From positions 66,673,823 through 66,737,822 of the forward strand of contig OZ023206.1 of assembly GCA_963995525.1 (NCBI GenBank): a stretch of 64,000 nucleotides of DNA. Reading direction: 5' to 3'. This DNA is from Escarpia spicata. Its lineage: Eukaryota > Annelida > Polychaeta > Sabellida > Siboglinidae. The first letter of the stretch is position 1; each line of letters opens with the position of its first letter. A program made the translations under genes and the position numbers. The notes beneath the pieces were generated by a model, which was not told the DNA's origin, searched no databases, and worked only from the letters and a program-made list of their open reading frames with translations. Below are positions 1 through 12,449 of the stretch, one piece after another.

Positions 1-1835
1 TATACCATTGATGGTCATTAACTATTAGTTAATCTAGTGGCCAGCTGCATGGCCCTCTCTAAATTCCATCTTTTTTGTCAGTTGTAATTACCCATTTTGG
101 CAAGTTTTGAAGACTGGCAGACAGGTCTCTAGCTAAACCCCTGAGTGGAAGGCAGACAGCACTAGTTGACTTAGCGAGAGACCTGTCTGTCAGTCTTGAA
201 GACTACAGTTATGACTCATCATGGGTACAACAGGCCTACACAAGGTGCACTATTTCTAAAACACAGGCAACAGTAGCTAGAATGACACTGGTAATGACAT
301 ATCAGTATCAAACTGGTGACCTATCATGTGGACTAACTCAAGCTAATGGCATAGGAAGTACCATTTTTATTTATTATTATCGCAAATAAGGAACACCACT
401 AAGAAGATTTTCAGCTCAGTTAAAAAAAATTATAACCTTATTGTAGTGATCACACCTCTGAGCATGGTTTCTGAGGATTTAGACGCAAAAAAGTTACTTT
501 ATTATTATTATAAAGGTATATTTTACAGTGTGTCTTTTGTAGTATCCTGCACTGACATCATTTATGTTTTTTCTCCAACAAAAAATAAATCATCATTACT
601 TGGCAGTAACTGCTAATTTATAAAACATATTACTAATTTACATATATAATTAATCCAAACTGAGTATATTACTTAATGTTACATTGTTTACTTGTAATAT
701 GAGCACACAAAACGTGCTGTTAACACTTTAAAAATAACACCACAACAGAAAAAGTTGTCTGCAAGTAATAAACTCACTCTTTATGTGTCCTTGAGTGTTA
801 ACTGTAATGTAGACGTCTGGTGCGTGTCAGTGATAAATAAACCAAGTGTGTGCGCCAGAATACTATAGTACTATTGGTACATGTAAAGAGGGTGGAAACC
901 CTGGACAACATGGGGGTGACGCAGCTAAGTGGGGGTATAGATATAGTGCCTGTTATGTCTGGCTGACAACAGACTGTATCTATATATGACATATGGGGCA
1001 GTCATGCCTAGATAATATAATTGCCTGCAAGTGTATTTTTGTGCTTTTGTATGTGTAGCAACAATTGTTTCCGTACCATAGTTGTGCGATTAAGTCAACT
1101 GACTCACCAAATCGATGCAACTTATTGCCCTACAGCCTAGATTCATGGCACTTTATAAACTGACGTGTTATTATTATTGACCAGCATGCATTGCCTGACT
1201 GCGTGCAGCGTTGTGTCATAGATTGGCTCACATTATGCAACACTGTTAGGTGCATCTATAAATTTCAAAATCCAGCCAAAAAATGTTGTATTGGTCAGAC
1301 CTACATGTGACTCAAGTTTTGTTGAGTTGAGTGGACAAGCATACCGGTACATGGCGATTGGGTGATTCACCTGCTTTGAGCACACACTCGACTCTCATCT
1401 AAAGCTTAGCAGTATTTTGTAAGATTATAACTCCATATGCTACATAAAAGAGAAATGTGTACACTAAATCACAAAGTTTGAAAAATTTTAGGGGAATAGA
1501 TCTGACCATTTAACTTTAAAAAATATAAACTGACTGAAAAGAAAAACCAGCATCTTTGAAGATATCAACTCTGTCTAGGCTATTTCTGTATTTGGTACCA
1601 CAAATGGCAATGCCTCTCTGACATTGAGCACCACTATGCTGAACTACATGGACAATTAAACAACTTTTTGGTAAACTTATTAAATTACATATTTTACGAC
1701 ACTCAATTTTATGACAGTATAAAATACAGAGTTGCAGAGCATTATAACAAGTCAGTAACTTGGATAATGCTGCCAACTGCAAAACAGCTGGACTGTCCCA
1801 AAAAGGTATGAGTGCATAGAATGGGCCAAACAAAG
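1..1835 (-). repeat. Dispersed repeat, copy 1 (reverse orientation)
   Basis: The reverse complement of this stretch matches 24560-24938 plus 28800-29375 plus about 33147-33300. In that second copy the sequence is interrupted by a hAT transposon and by a LINE. Shared landmarks include the block at about 780-960, whose reverse complement flanks both sides of the hAT insertion. This copy has roughly 280 bp extra around 1440-1740. No convincing protein is encoded: the 105-codon minus-strand frame at 1516-1833 is not preserved in the other copy. The repeat class is unknown. Its ends are not sharply defined and it runs off the left edge of the window. Confidence 0.75.
105..202. repeat. Imperfect inverted repeat (hairpin)
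   Basis: Arms of about 26 bp (105-130 and 177-202) are near-perfect reverse complements, both containing GAAGACTGrCAGACAGGTCT, separated by 46 bp. The hairpin lies inside dispersed repeat copy 1, at the place where copy 2 carries the LINE with its CTGT tail. Confidence 0.7.
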
Positions 1836-4189
1836 GGTGGATATGGTCTATTTGCCCTGTTAATTAAGGTCATATGTCACACAGCCTGAAAGCACCCTAG
1901 TGTTTGTGTTCAAGACAAGTGATGACAACTCCACTATCCTCTGAGATTTCACAGAATGACAATGTATCTCCTCAAGAAAAAGTAACCTAATGAAAGAGTA
2001 CAAATGTATCAGGTTTGTCAGATGACAATATCTTTCATGACTCGGCTGTAACAAAGTACTTCCCTCGATGACTACAGCTTCTTTGAGTCACTGGTCATGC
2101 ATCGCCACACACAAAGACACCTAAAATTCTTAACCTAAAAAAGCTAGAGGTACTCCGGTATGTTACTAGCCTATTATAACAATTTGACACATGATATGAC
2201 GTATACACATGCACACCAGTTTTTTCTCTGGGCCCTGGCAGTACCCGTTAATGACAAATTAAACGAAACAAGTTGTGTATGTGTAAACTTGTGTCATCAG
2301 TGACGCTGCTACAAATTGTTCCTAATATGCACACCAGGGGCGGGTCCAGAAATGGTAGTGTAGGGGGGCCCTAAACCTCAAATGAGGCTTGCCAAAAAAC
2401 TTCCACTGGCAGCTAAACTAAATGAATATTGGGTGTGCTGAGGCCGAGTCTGTTATCAGATGATGACATCATGGGGTGCACAATTTTTGAAGCTCACCAA
2501 AAACCTCCAATTACAACCCCCCTAGAGACTCGACTAAACGGGGGCACATTCAAAAATTCTAGGAGCATACCACTTTAGAGCAGGCATAGCACAGCAAAAT
2601 TCCAAAGGTCTTGGGGGGACGTGCCCCCTGTATCTGCCTACTGTATGCATACAATATATGTCACAAATTTGTCATCAATTTCTGCACTTTAGCAGTTTTA
2701 AGTGTATAATGTTATGATGATAACAGATACAATTGTACAATTGTTAGTATACAATTATTTGCATGAGACACTAGTTAGATGTAGTCACACCACCACTTGA
2801 ACAAAGCTCAAATGGTATATAAATGTGGGTAATGTTGCCGCCTATATTCAAAATGTACAATACACTGACCTAACCATGTGACAAACTCAGCCAATCACAA
2901 CAGTCAGCCTCTCTTTCATTCCTGCTCTACTTGCAAAGGTAATATTTTCTACGCCATTACGGTTTAAAAAAAAATCCCACCCTCCAGCCCCTACTATACC
3001 TGTTTTTTTGTCATATATTCTCGGTTAGGTCAGTTTGCTAGAACAGGATTATAAATTACATTCTGTGAAAAATATTAGGCTTCTACACAGCCAATACACT
3101 ATGTTATTTTGGACAGTGTGTTGATAATAAGTTCAGACAGTTACAAAGACTTTGGGGGCGGTTTTGAAGAGGATATTATGCAAGTTGCTGGTGAGTAACG
3201 TCGCCGGACATCGATGTCTCGCACCCGGACTTGGACCGATTCGGCTGGCCTACTCGGTCCGCCAACGAAGGATACGATGCATTCAGAGTTTAAATACATG
3301 TCCTATAACCTGATGACATATGTGTAATTAAGAACTGTAGGTATTACTTATTTTATTGATGTGTAAGGAAATTGATAATAGATACATCATGTTATCGGAC
3401 AGGTGCGCCGCGGCGTGCAGCAGTAGGCCTACGAGTATGAAGCCTATTGCCGTATCGGTTGTATTTGAACATTCTACGAAAAATACAATAAAATGAAAAG
3501 TTCTGAATATATTTGAGTCTAGTTTTCATTATCACGCAGCTGAAATGTATAGCTACATTTGTCACACTGCATGCATGAACATACAACCGCTCAATAATAA
3601 TTTTGTCACTGGGCAAACTTGGGTTTCTTCTTGACCCTCGCTCTGTCATCTGACGTTCATGAAGAATAGTCTAAATTTTATATGGGTCTACCTAAAAAAA
3701 CTTCTGAGTATATTTGATTAATTTTTTCTATACTCATTAGCTGATGTACATGGCTACATTTCTCTAACTGGACATTAACGCATACAACCACTCAGAAATT
3801 AGCTAGTAGTAGGGTGGAACAAAATATTTGTTTGCATTTATTTTGGATAAATTTTAAACAGTTATATCTTCATGATTATTTGATGTTATGTAACTATCAT
3901 TGCTGCATAATAATTAAAGGTCTTTTTGCCAACAAAATGATAGCTCAATCATATTTCTGTGATTAGTATTAGCAAAGTTGTGATTTTTTAAAAGCATCCC
4001 TACAAATAGCTCCAAATAGTGTACACCGTGGAAGTTTACTATTGGTCACCTGTAGGGTTAAGATAGTTAGTGGCCTGCATATGGCGACTTCACAGAAATC
4101 GTGAAGAAGTTGGTGTTGTCTCTAACATGCTTCAAGATGCAGTATTAGTACTAAGCAAACCCACCAGAAAGTACCCAGAGTACATGTTT
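1836..4189. other. Non-coding, no gene seen
   Basis: AT-rich sequence with only short unsupported reading frames, the longest being 85 codons at 3392-3649 on the minus strand without a recognisable domain. The segment around 3180-3270 is locally more GC- and CpG-rich. No RNA gene or mobile-element protein was recognised. Confidence 0.5.
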
Positions 4190-5460
4190 GAAGATATTTT
4201 GATGATATATAACCAAATGGGAGGCAAAAAACATTATATAGTATGTTGTTAATACTGTTGAAACAACAAGATATTCATGTTTATTACAATATCCAAATAA
4301 TAAACTGACATCATTTTCCATTGTTTCCACAATCATTCAACAATGAAATTGACATTGTAAGTCTGTCTTGTGTATGCATCAGGCAACATGTTTGGTAAAC
4401 AACAGTTATTTTCCCTTACCTGTTAAACGTATATATATATATAGAGAATGATTTTTGGTCTAGTTTGAGTAAAATGTATAGTGCACAAAATATGCTATCA
4501 TCAGGAGTTGAGTATTTATCGTGAAAGCAAGAACAACCACTTCCCTTACATGTGTTGTTTTACCAAAGGTAATAGTAGTGGAAACATTCAAACACATTCC
4601 AAACTTCCTTTAAGTATTATCATACTCGGAGAAAGAAAAACAACGTACGTTGTCCCTAAGGGTGACGAATGTTGTAATAAACATCACCAACAGGTTTTGA
4701 AAGAACTCAGATTTGTTGGCGCTCGCCACACAAAAATGGCAATCTGAGTGTACCTATCAAGAAAGACACAATATATTGCCATTCAGAGCACGGAAGACTT
4801 CTGTCTCCAACATTTCACACTATCATGTGAATGCAGACTATGGAGAAATATAATATAATTAAATTATTTGTTGTTGACATCGAAGCCCAGTGCTGATGTT
4901 AAATAAACATACAAGAAAATTCCGCCAAATCACACGGTTGTCGATATTTTGGTGATATAATAGCAAATGGAAGGTGAAAACATGCTTTATAAAGATTTTG
5001 GTACTGTTGAAACTATGATGTATTCATGTTTGTTACGACATCCAAATGGAACATTCTAAAATGTAACAGTTGTTTTCACAAATATTGACCAATGATATTG
5101 ACATTGTATGTCTGTCTTGCATATATATACACCAAGCAAGATATATGGTAAGCAATAGTGCTTTTTGCATATCCACTAAAAAGATATAGCGAGTGACGTT
5201 TAGTACAGTTTGTGTAAAGTGTGAGTATGTGTCATGCATAAAACATGCTATCATTTGGCACTGAATATTAGTCATGGAAGCAAGAATAAGCCAGTTCGGT
5301 TGTACGGTTTTTCCAAAAGTAATAATATCGTTTGCATTCAGACAGCATTAGAAACTTTCATTTTATGTATTTTCACAACAAACCAGTGTACTTTGTTACC
5401 AAAGGTAGCGGGTGTTAAAACAAGTATGAGTTTCCGGCAGACGCCACACAAAAGTTGTTG
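4190..5460 (+). repeat. Diverged tandem duplication, about 750-bp unit
   Basis: Sequence from about 4191 re-aligns with sequence from about 4941, an offset of 750 bp. Matching blocks in the same order include the GATATTTTGrTGATATA block, the 'attcatgttTgTTaC.acatccaaat' block, the 'gacattgta.gtctgtctTg' block, the 'catgctatcat' block and a terminal 'gCcACACAAAA' block near 4727 and 5447. Short frames at 4481-4747 and 5234-5461 occupy equivalent places and share residues, but both contain many indels and no known domain. Coding capacity is unproven. Confidence 0.7.
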
Positions 5461-6247
5461 AAGTGGTGTTCACAATAGTTTAGACTTATGAACTACACCA
5501 TTTTAGCTATCTGAAAACAAAGGAAATGTTAGAGTTAGACAACATTTTTATTTTTTGGTTTGATTTATCCACTTTGCAAATTTGCAATTTTTATGTTTAT
5601 GCATCCTCGCAAGCCAGGGCTGTTTGCCATGCAAAACTAGCCCTGGCTGATGCCCTACGCGAAGTGCGAAAGTTAGCTGAGTCAAACTAGTAATTGACTT
5701 CGCCAGTCGCAACTGTATCACCCGTGAGAACAGCGCAAATACCCGCCCCAATTTGAAGACGGATAAACGACTTCTGGCAATCCCAATATGTAATGACCCA
5801 TTCGCCCATAAGCACGAGCAGCTTAGCGGTATTGTGTATTCGAATAATTGCTTCTACTTCCTAAACATTGTATGTAACATGAGCCACGGTTGGTTGAAAT
5901 TAGTTTTATTATGACCACCTGACCTGAGGCTGAGTAGATCTACTGATCTAGTGAACGATTTGATAGGCTGAGCTTAAATTCAAAGTTTCGCAAAGCGATC
6001 ACCCAGGGGTACTGCTGGCTGGCACTGACGTAATCAGCAGCAGCGACCCCTGGCGCGCGAGGATGTGTTTATGTACATGATTCTTCGGCTTTTTTCTGTG
6101 AGCTATGCTGCTTCATCTATTGAACTACTGTGGCCGGCTGCGGTGCCTAACTTTTCGCGACTCAAACCACTGGCCGCTGGATACTTATGGTGCCGCCCAG
6201 TGCCGAAAGTGACCAAGTTTGAAACATTCTAATATTGTGTCACTGTT
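5461..6247. other. Non-coding, no gene seen
   Basis: Intergenic or intronic sequence of mixed base composition, with a GC-richer part around 5990-6200. No domain-bearing reading frame and no repeat shared with the rest of the window was noticed. Confidence 0.45.
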
Positions 6248-7805
6248 CTCATCAAATCATGATGACATGTACTGTAAATGGTATGTTCTTATGTTTTGGC
6301 TATGGTTGCTCAAGCGTAAACGTGCTGCCACCTGACGGCGCTTAAGTAACCAAGGTTAAAGTACGTAATGGATACATGTCGGAACGCGGCGGAGACGAAG
6401 TGCTAAGTTAAGGCCCAGCCACCAATATTCAACTCGTTCCGACGCATACCTATCATGCAGTAGTAATAGTCAGCGAGTTGTTTATTGGTAATAACAGTTG
6501 CAACTGTTAAAGCCATGTACAATAAATTCACATAATGGAATGCCGTTTACCTTATTACCCCGGGCTCTACGCCGCAGCTGCTCCGAGCCTGTGGCTGTGC
6601 CGTGGTTCGTCGATCGTCGCACCTCCAATAACTGTAATGGCGCGTTGGGTTCTTTAGACATCGCAGTAACATGCACACACAGACGCGCACGATACCTGGT
6701 TGTTCCGCATCACCAGGTAGCAACAATTATGGGTTGAAAACTATCGATATTTAGTACCCTTCTATTCTACCAACTCCAAACTAGTTTTTACCACGTTTCC
6801 CCTTACGTCGCCCTCTAGCGGCGACTGGTAAATGTCGTCTGCTCGCATCGTGGGTGACTTGCCACATTACATCAGGTATAATATTAATTGTCTTATAGCA
6901 AAGACTAAACTTTAAAAAAAATTGCGTTTAAAACGTTCCATAGATATCTTAGTAGAATATGAAAACAACCACCCAAAATCAACCCTGGGGAACCTTGATT
7001 TTTTTCTCAAGAAAAACACGTCCCTTTTGTAGATTTTTATTTGTATTGGCTGTCCATACGCATATGCTAGTCCATTGAATATATATGGAATAGAAAGCAA
7101 AACACATACCTAGGACATTTGTTCAAAATGTTGTGGCCAATGCCCAACGATAATCTATATTAAGCCCCTTAAAATAAAACATGTTCTGTATGTTAGTGTT
7201 GTCATCTTTGTTGCATTGTTTACAACCTTATGTACATGTCGCATAAAATCCTCATACTAGAAAACGAACGTGATTGCTTGAAGCGCGCAATCATTGTGGC
7301 GTACGGACGCAGTATTCCTGGTCATCGTGAGACATTTGGCATCTTTATGTATGCACATGGGTTGATTTTATGGCCAAAACACTACACCTCCCTATATGAT
7401 CACGAGTGCCTATTGTGTCAAACAAACACATCAAGGAATCAGTGTAACCATAACGTTGTTTTGTTGCCACTGTGGCAACAGTTTGCGATATTTTTTTATT
7501 ATCTGAAGTTATGGAGCACTCTCATTAAGTACATATATTTTTATATCTAGCCAAGAATCTCATCCGCCCTATTATTTTGTCAAACGTGTAATAAGTTCTC
7601 TACTTCACACAATCAACACATGCAACCCACGGAAACATAAGAATAACTCTAAATAACCATAAATACTGTTTGTGTATAACACTATAACGGAAACTAATTT
7701 AATGTTAAAAAAAAGTTAAGTGTACCTTACTGAGTATTTGGCAAAACAGGTACTCGCGACTTATGGTAAAATAGAAATTAAAATCTTTCACCCAAAGAAA
7801 GGTAT

Positions 7806-7808
<3 letters not shown>

Positions 7809-7849
<41 letters not shown>
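7809..7849. repeat. (AT)n microsatellite, left arm
   Basis: An uninterrupted AT dinucleotide run. The matching run in the right arm at 9656-9723 is clearly longer, so this is the most variable site between the two arms. Confidence 0.95.
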
Positions 7850-7851
<2 letters not shown>

Positions 7852-8167
7852 AATAGCAGCGTATCAATTTAGATAAAATAAGATTACACATGCAATTATA
7901 TCTGAATGTGTTTTTGTGACAATAACGGCATTCGTGAATTATTTATAGGGTGGAGGTATGTTTTGCCAGGAAATCAACAACTGCACGTATGAAGAAGTGC
8001 AAATAGCTCCAAATAACCAGGAATAGCATCTACTGGTGGCACCTTAATAAAATACCAATTTTACTTTGCTAAGGCTTTACAGTGATGTCTTAATGTGTAT
8101 TTTGAGGACAGCAAAGACACTCACGACTTTAATGGGTATGGCATGGTTTTGCCAAAAAAAGAAACCA

Positions 8168-8220
8168 ACACACACACACGCACGCACACACACACACACA
8201 CACACGCACACACACACACA
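8168..8220. repeat. (CA)n-rich microsatellite, left arm
   Basis: CA-dinucleotide run with interspersed CG steps. It is mirrored as a GT run at about 9284-9335 in the right arm. Confidence 0.9.
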
Positions 8221-8519
8221 AAGAGGAGCAAAATGACTCGAAATGATCATGAGTTAATGTCTAGATGTGGCATAGCAGAAGAATGTAACTTTATTTGGCT
8301 ACACTTTACAATGATGTTTTGATATGTATTATGGGAACCAAATGGGGCACTTTCGACTTAGCAATGTGGGAGATTGTTTTAGCCAGGAAATCAAAGTTTG
8401 CAACATCAAAACGGTGTACAATGGTTCGATATAACTTGGTCCAGATGCAATATCTATATTTGCCATATCAGCAAAAAATAACGTATGATTTGCTGAATTC
8501 TTTACGGTTGTGTTTTAAC

Positions 8520-8784
8520 ATATACTTTGCGAACAAAAATACACTCGCAACTTTGCAGGGTGGGGTATTGTTTAGCTAGAGATTCAATATCTGCACACAT
8601 AAATATGATCAAAATGTCTCAAAGTGACCAGGAATAGTGTCGTCTCAGCAGCAAAATACTACATTTATTTGGTGAATGTTTACACTGGTACTTTATCATG
8701 TAGTAGTAACCATCATGCAGTCTCGCGAGACCATGGATCTGCACCGTGGTGTCGGCGACCAGTTGGTACAGCTGCGTATGTTAT
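8520..8784. other. Spacer between the arms, left of the gap
   Basis: This 265-bp piece continues the pattern of the left arm and includes another 'GACCAGGAATAG' unit near 8628, but it has no partner on the right side of the gap. It is part of the loop between the arms, or of sequence hidden by the gap. Confidence 0.7.
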
Positions 8785-8984
8785 NNNNNNNNNNNNNNNN
8801 NNNNNNNNNNNNNNNNNNNNNNNNNNNNNNNNNNNNNNNNNNNNNNNNNNNNNNNNNNNNNNNNNNNNNNNNNNNNNNNNNNNNNNNNNNNNNNNNNNNN
8901 NNNNNNNNNNNNNNNNNNNNNNNNNNNNNNNNNNNNNNNNNNNNNNNNNNNNNNNNNNNNNNNNNNNNNNNNNNNNNNNNNNNN
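8785..8984. other. Assembly gap, 200 N
   Basis: Exactly 200 undetermined bases at the centre of the inverted repeat. The round number suggests a scaffolding placeholder of unknown true length rather than a measured gap. Confidence 0.98.
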
Positions 8985-9652
8985 GTTAAAACACAACCGT
9001 AAAGAATTCAGCAAATCATACGTTATTTTTTGCTGATATGGCAAATATAGATATTGCATCTGGACCAAGTTATATCGAACCATTGTACACCGTTTTGATG
9101 TTGCAAACTTTGATTTCCTGGCTAAAACAATCTCCCACATTGCTAAGTCGAAAGTGCCCCATTTGGTTCCCATAATACATATCAAAACATCATTGTAAAG
9201 TGTAGCCAAATAAAGTTACATTCTTCTGCTATGCCACATCTAGACATTAACTCATGATCATTTCGAGTCATTTTGCTCCTCTTTGTGTGTGTGTGTGCGT
9301 GTGTGTGTGTGTGTGTGTGCGTGCGTGTGTGTGTGTTGGTTTCTTTTTTTGGCAAAACCATGCCATACCCATTAAAGTCGTGAGTGTCTTTGCTGTCCTC
9401 AAAATACACATTAAGACATCACTGTAAAGCCTTAGCAAAGTAAAATTGGTATTTTATTAAGGTGCCACCAGTAGATGCTATTCCTGGTTATTTGGAGCTA
9501 TTTGCACTTCTTCATACGTGCAGTTGTTGATTTCCTGGCAAAACATACCTCCACCCTATAAATAATTCACGAATGCCGTTATTGTCACAAAAACACATTC
9601 AGATATAATTGCATGTGTAATCTTATTTTATCTAAATTGATACGCTGCTATT

Positions 9653-9726
<74 letters not shown>

Positions 9727-11270
9727 ATACCTTTCTTTGGGTGAAAGATTTTAATTTCTATTTTACCATAAGTCGCGAGTACCTGTTTTGCCAAATACTC
9801 AGTAAGGTACACTTAACTTTTTTTTAACATTAAATTAGTTTCCGTTATAGTGTTATACACAAACAGTATTTATGGTTATTTAGAGTTATTCTTATGTTTC
9901 CGTGGGTTGCATGTGTTGATTGTGTGAAGTAGAGAACTTATTACACGTTTGACAAAATAATAGGGCGGATGAGATTCTTGGCTAGATATAAAAATATATG
10001 TACTTAATGAGAGTGCTCCATAACTTCAGATAATAAAAAAATATCGCAAACTGTTGCCACAGTGGCAACAAAACAACGTTATGGTTACACTGATTCCTTG
10101 ATGTGTTTGTTTGACACAATAGGCACTCGTGATCATATAGGGAGGTGTAGTGTTTTGGCCATAAAATCAACCCATGTGCATACATAAAGATGCCAAATGT
10201 CTCACGATGACCAGGAATACTGCGTCCGTACGCCACAATGATTGCGCGCTTCAAGCAATCACGTTCGTTTTCTAGTATGAGGATTTTATGCGACATGTAC
10301 ATAAGGTTGTAAACAATGCAACAAAGATGACAACACTAACATACAGAACATGTTTTATTTTAAGGGGCTTAATATAGATTATCGTTGGGCATTGGCCACA
10401 ACATTTTGAACAAATGTCCTAGGTATGTGTTTTGCTTTCTATTCCATATATATTCAATGGACTAGCATATGCGTATGGACGGCCAATACAAATAAAAATC
10501 TACAAAAGGGACGTGTTTTTCTTGAGAAAAAAATCAAGGTTCCCCAGGGTTGATTTTGGGTGGTTGTTTTCATATTCTACTAAGATATCTATGGAACGTT
10601 TTAAACGCAATTTTTTTTAAAGTTTAGTCTGCTATAAGACAATTAATATTATACCTGATGTAATGTGGCAAGTCACCCACGATGCGAGCAGACGACATTT
10701 ACCAGTCGCCGCTAGAGGGCGACGTAAGGGGAAACATGGTAAAAACTAGTTTGGAGTTGGTAGAATAGAAGGGTGCTAAATATCGATACTTTTCAACCCA
10801 TAATTGTTGCTACCTGGTGATGCGGAACAACCAGGTATCGTGCGCATGTTACTGCGATGTCTAAAGAACCCAACGCGCCATTACAGTTATTGGAGGTGCG
10901 ACGATCGACGAACCACGGCACAGCCGCAGGCTCGGAGCAGCTGCGGCGTAGAGCCCGGGGTAATAAGGTAAACGGCATTCCATTATGTGAATTTATTGTA
11001 CATGGCTTTAACAGTTGCAACTGTTATTACCAATAAACAACTCGCTGACTATTACTACTGCATGATAGGTATGCGTCGGAACGAGTTGAATATTGGTGGT
11101 TGGGCCTTAACTTAGCACTTCGTCTCCGTCGCGTTCCGACATGTATCCATTACGTACTTTAACCTTGGTTACTTAAGCGCCGTCAGGTGGCAGCACGTTT
11201 ACGCTTGAGCAACCATAGCCAAAACATAAGAACATACCATTTACAGTACATGTCATCATGAATTGATGAG
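8985..11270 (-). repeat. Right arm of the 2.3-kb inverted repeat
   Basis: Near-identical reverse complement of 6248-8519, starting immediately after the N run. It carries the mirror copies of every block of the left arm: the GT run near 9284-9335, the long AT run at 9656-9723, and the blocks ending near 11020 and 11270. Single-base differences are sparse, including A/G at about 10482 and a loss of a few bases near 10845. Beyond 11270 the flanking sequences are unrelated. Confidence 0.9.
9656..9723. repeat. (AT)n microsatellite, right arm
   Basis: AT dinucleotide run about 27 bp longer than its left-arm counterpart. Confidence 0.95.
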
Positions 11271-12023
11271 GATCCACTCAAATCAGCTTCACACAGCATT
11301 CGTTTGATGATTCGGTACCAACATTGATTATGAATTCACAACTTGTGATGAGCTGTCATGTTCACAACGTTGGTCAGTAGTCTGTTTGAGTGTAATTGCA
11401 AGAGCATCAACCGTTTTGTAGTCAGGCTGACACAAGCCAATTGTGTAGAGATCTGAAGTGCCACCTGTCGAGGAAGAATTGACCCATGCGAGTGTTGAAT
11501 TCCAGTCATTGGTGCAGGCCCATGTATTGAGAAGAACTGAAGTTGTGCAGTGTGGAAAAATAAATACACAAAATTCAAAACAATTAATTTGTTATAACAA
11601 AAATAATGTTGGTTAAACAATCATGATATGCTTATCAGTATATAAGTAAGTACACAGTAAAAGCAATTCCTTTTAAAGTTTGAGATGCTTTCCGATTTTA
11701 ATAACAATTCTACGGAATGCGATTATCAATGGCAACACCAATGACAATGTCACCAACAGTTACAATGCAAACAGCAGACGCAGAGTTTGTATACATTTTC
11801 CTTGAAATATTTAATTATTGCATGCTAATATAAAACTAAAAACGGCTGAACATTAATATATATATATATATATATATATTTACTGACACAAATGAACAAT
11901 AACAGCAACAATACACGATGATTGTGATGGAAGTGAATTTAATTAATGCTGGAAAGCGCCTACTGATGCCGTCACTGATGGTTGTGATGCCGACGGGCGA
12001 CCGGCGTGATACTGATACGGTGT
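11271..12023. other. Non-coding, no gene seen
   Basis: Sequence beyond the right arm. It contains a short AT run at about 11856-11879 and several 'ATGGCAACACCAATGACAA'-like phrases near 11730, but no recognisable coding or mobile-element sequence. Confidence 0.45.
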
Positions 12024-12160
12024 CGCGCTTACATTTATCCGGCGTTAAATTTTATCCGGTTGATGTTTCTGCGCATGCCCAAGTCAGGTGTTGACATTAG
12101 TTGCCATTGGGTACGTTTACGTTACCGTCAGTGTCCCACCCCGCGGCACCTCCCGTTAAA
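12024..12160 (+). repeat. Dispersed repeat shared with 20066-20191 (inverted)
   Basis: The block from 'GCTTACATTTATCCGGCGTT' to 'CCCCGCGGCACC.CCCGTTAA' recurs in reverse orientation at 20066-20191 with modest divergence. It is GC- and CpG-rich relative to its surroundings. No protein or tRNA-like promoter was recognised, so it may be a fragment of a non-autonomous element. Confidence 0.8.
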
Positions 12161-12302
12161 TAATTTCCTCCCGTACAGTCGTTTCTGCGGTAACTGGACA
12201 CTTCGACAAGGCTACGTGTGTGACCTTTATATATAGATATAGCTGTCAGTGGCGTTAACCCTAACCCCCCTAGCTCCCCCTCCCGGTCCCGACGCCTACT
12301 TA

Positions 12303-12449
12303 TCAGTGGCTCACATAATTTGACAGTGTCAACTAATTCATTACGTGAGGACAAAACTATGTCTAACACATTCTCACCCCTGGTTGGCTCTAGCACATGT
12401 TAAGAAAGGAAACTGTCTTGTACTAAAACTAAAAACTTGTGGTCCTCAC
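12303..12449 (-). mobile_element. CR1-like LINE remnant A, 3'-ward piece
   Basis: This piece encodes the end of an APE endonuclease domain on the minus strand (EPTRGENVLDIVLSS at roughly 12340-12390), matching the same stretch of the better-preserved copy near 42400. It is directly continuous, across the LTR retrotransposon at 12450-17291, with the rest of the same LINE at 17292-18265. The LTR element therefore landed inside it. Sequence left of 12303 no longer resembles the LINE. Confidence 0.85.
12445..12449 (+). repeat. 5-bp target-site duplication, left (CTCAC)
   Basis: CTCAC directly precedes the left LTR and is repeated at 17292-17296 directly after the right LTR. The undisturbed LINE sequence at about 42477 has a single CTCAC at the same place. 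Confidence 0.93.

Larger units (their letters stand above)
6248..8519 (+). repeat. Left arm of a 2.3-kb inverted repeat
   Basis: The reverse complement of 8985-11270 matches this arm along its whole length with very few substitutions. Differences include a shorter AT microsatellite here (about 7809-7849 versus 9656-9723) and 'CACACACAGACGCGCACG' here against a shorter form in the right arm. The pairing stops abruptly at 6248/11270 and at 8519/8985. Inside the arm are diverged units that share phrases such as 'GACCAGGAATA' and 'GCCAGGAAATCAA', occurring in both orientations. Short frames at 6498-6737, 7230-7550 and 8095-8322 recur in the right arm because the arms are near-identical, so their recurrence is not independent evidence for coding. 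Confidence 0.9.

Noticed and set aside
3178..3195. ATGCAAGTTGCTG before a GTGAGT donor-like site
   Set aside because: Too short to test, with no upstream promoter motif and no downstream exon recognised.
7230..7550. 106-codon frame repeated as 9982-10302 on the other strand
   Set aside because: The repetition comes from the large inverted repeat, not from independent conservation. The sequence has no domain and lies across diverged repeat units.
8624..9209. Frames running through the N gap
   Set aside because: They consist mostly of undetermined residues and are artefacts of the gap.
7240..11020. Inverted arms as terminal repeats of a giant DNA transposon (Polinton-like)
   Set aside because: No polymerase, integrase or capsid frame lies between the arms, and the unpaired centre is too small apart from the gap of unknown length.
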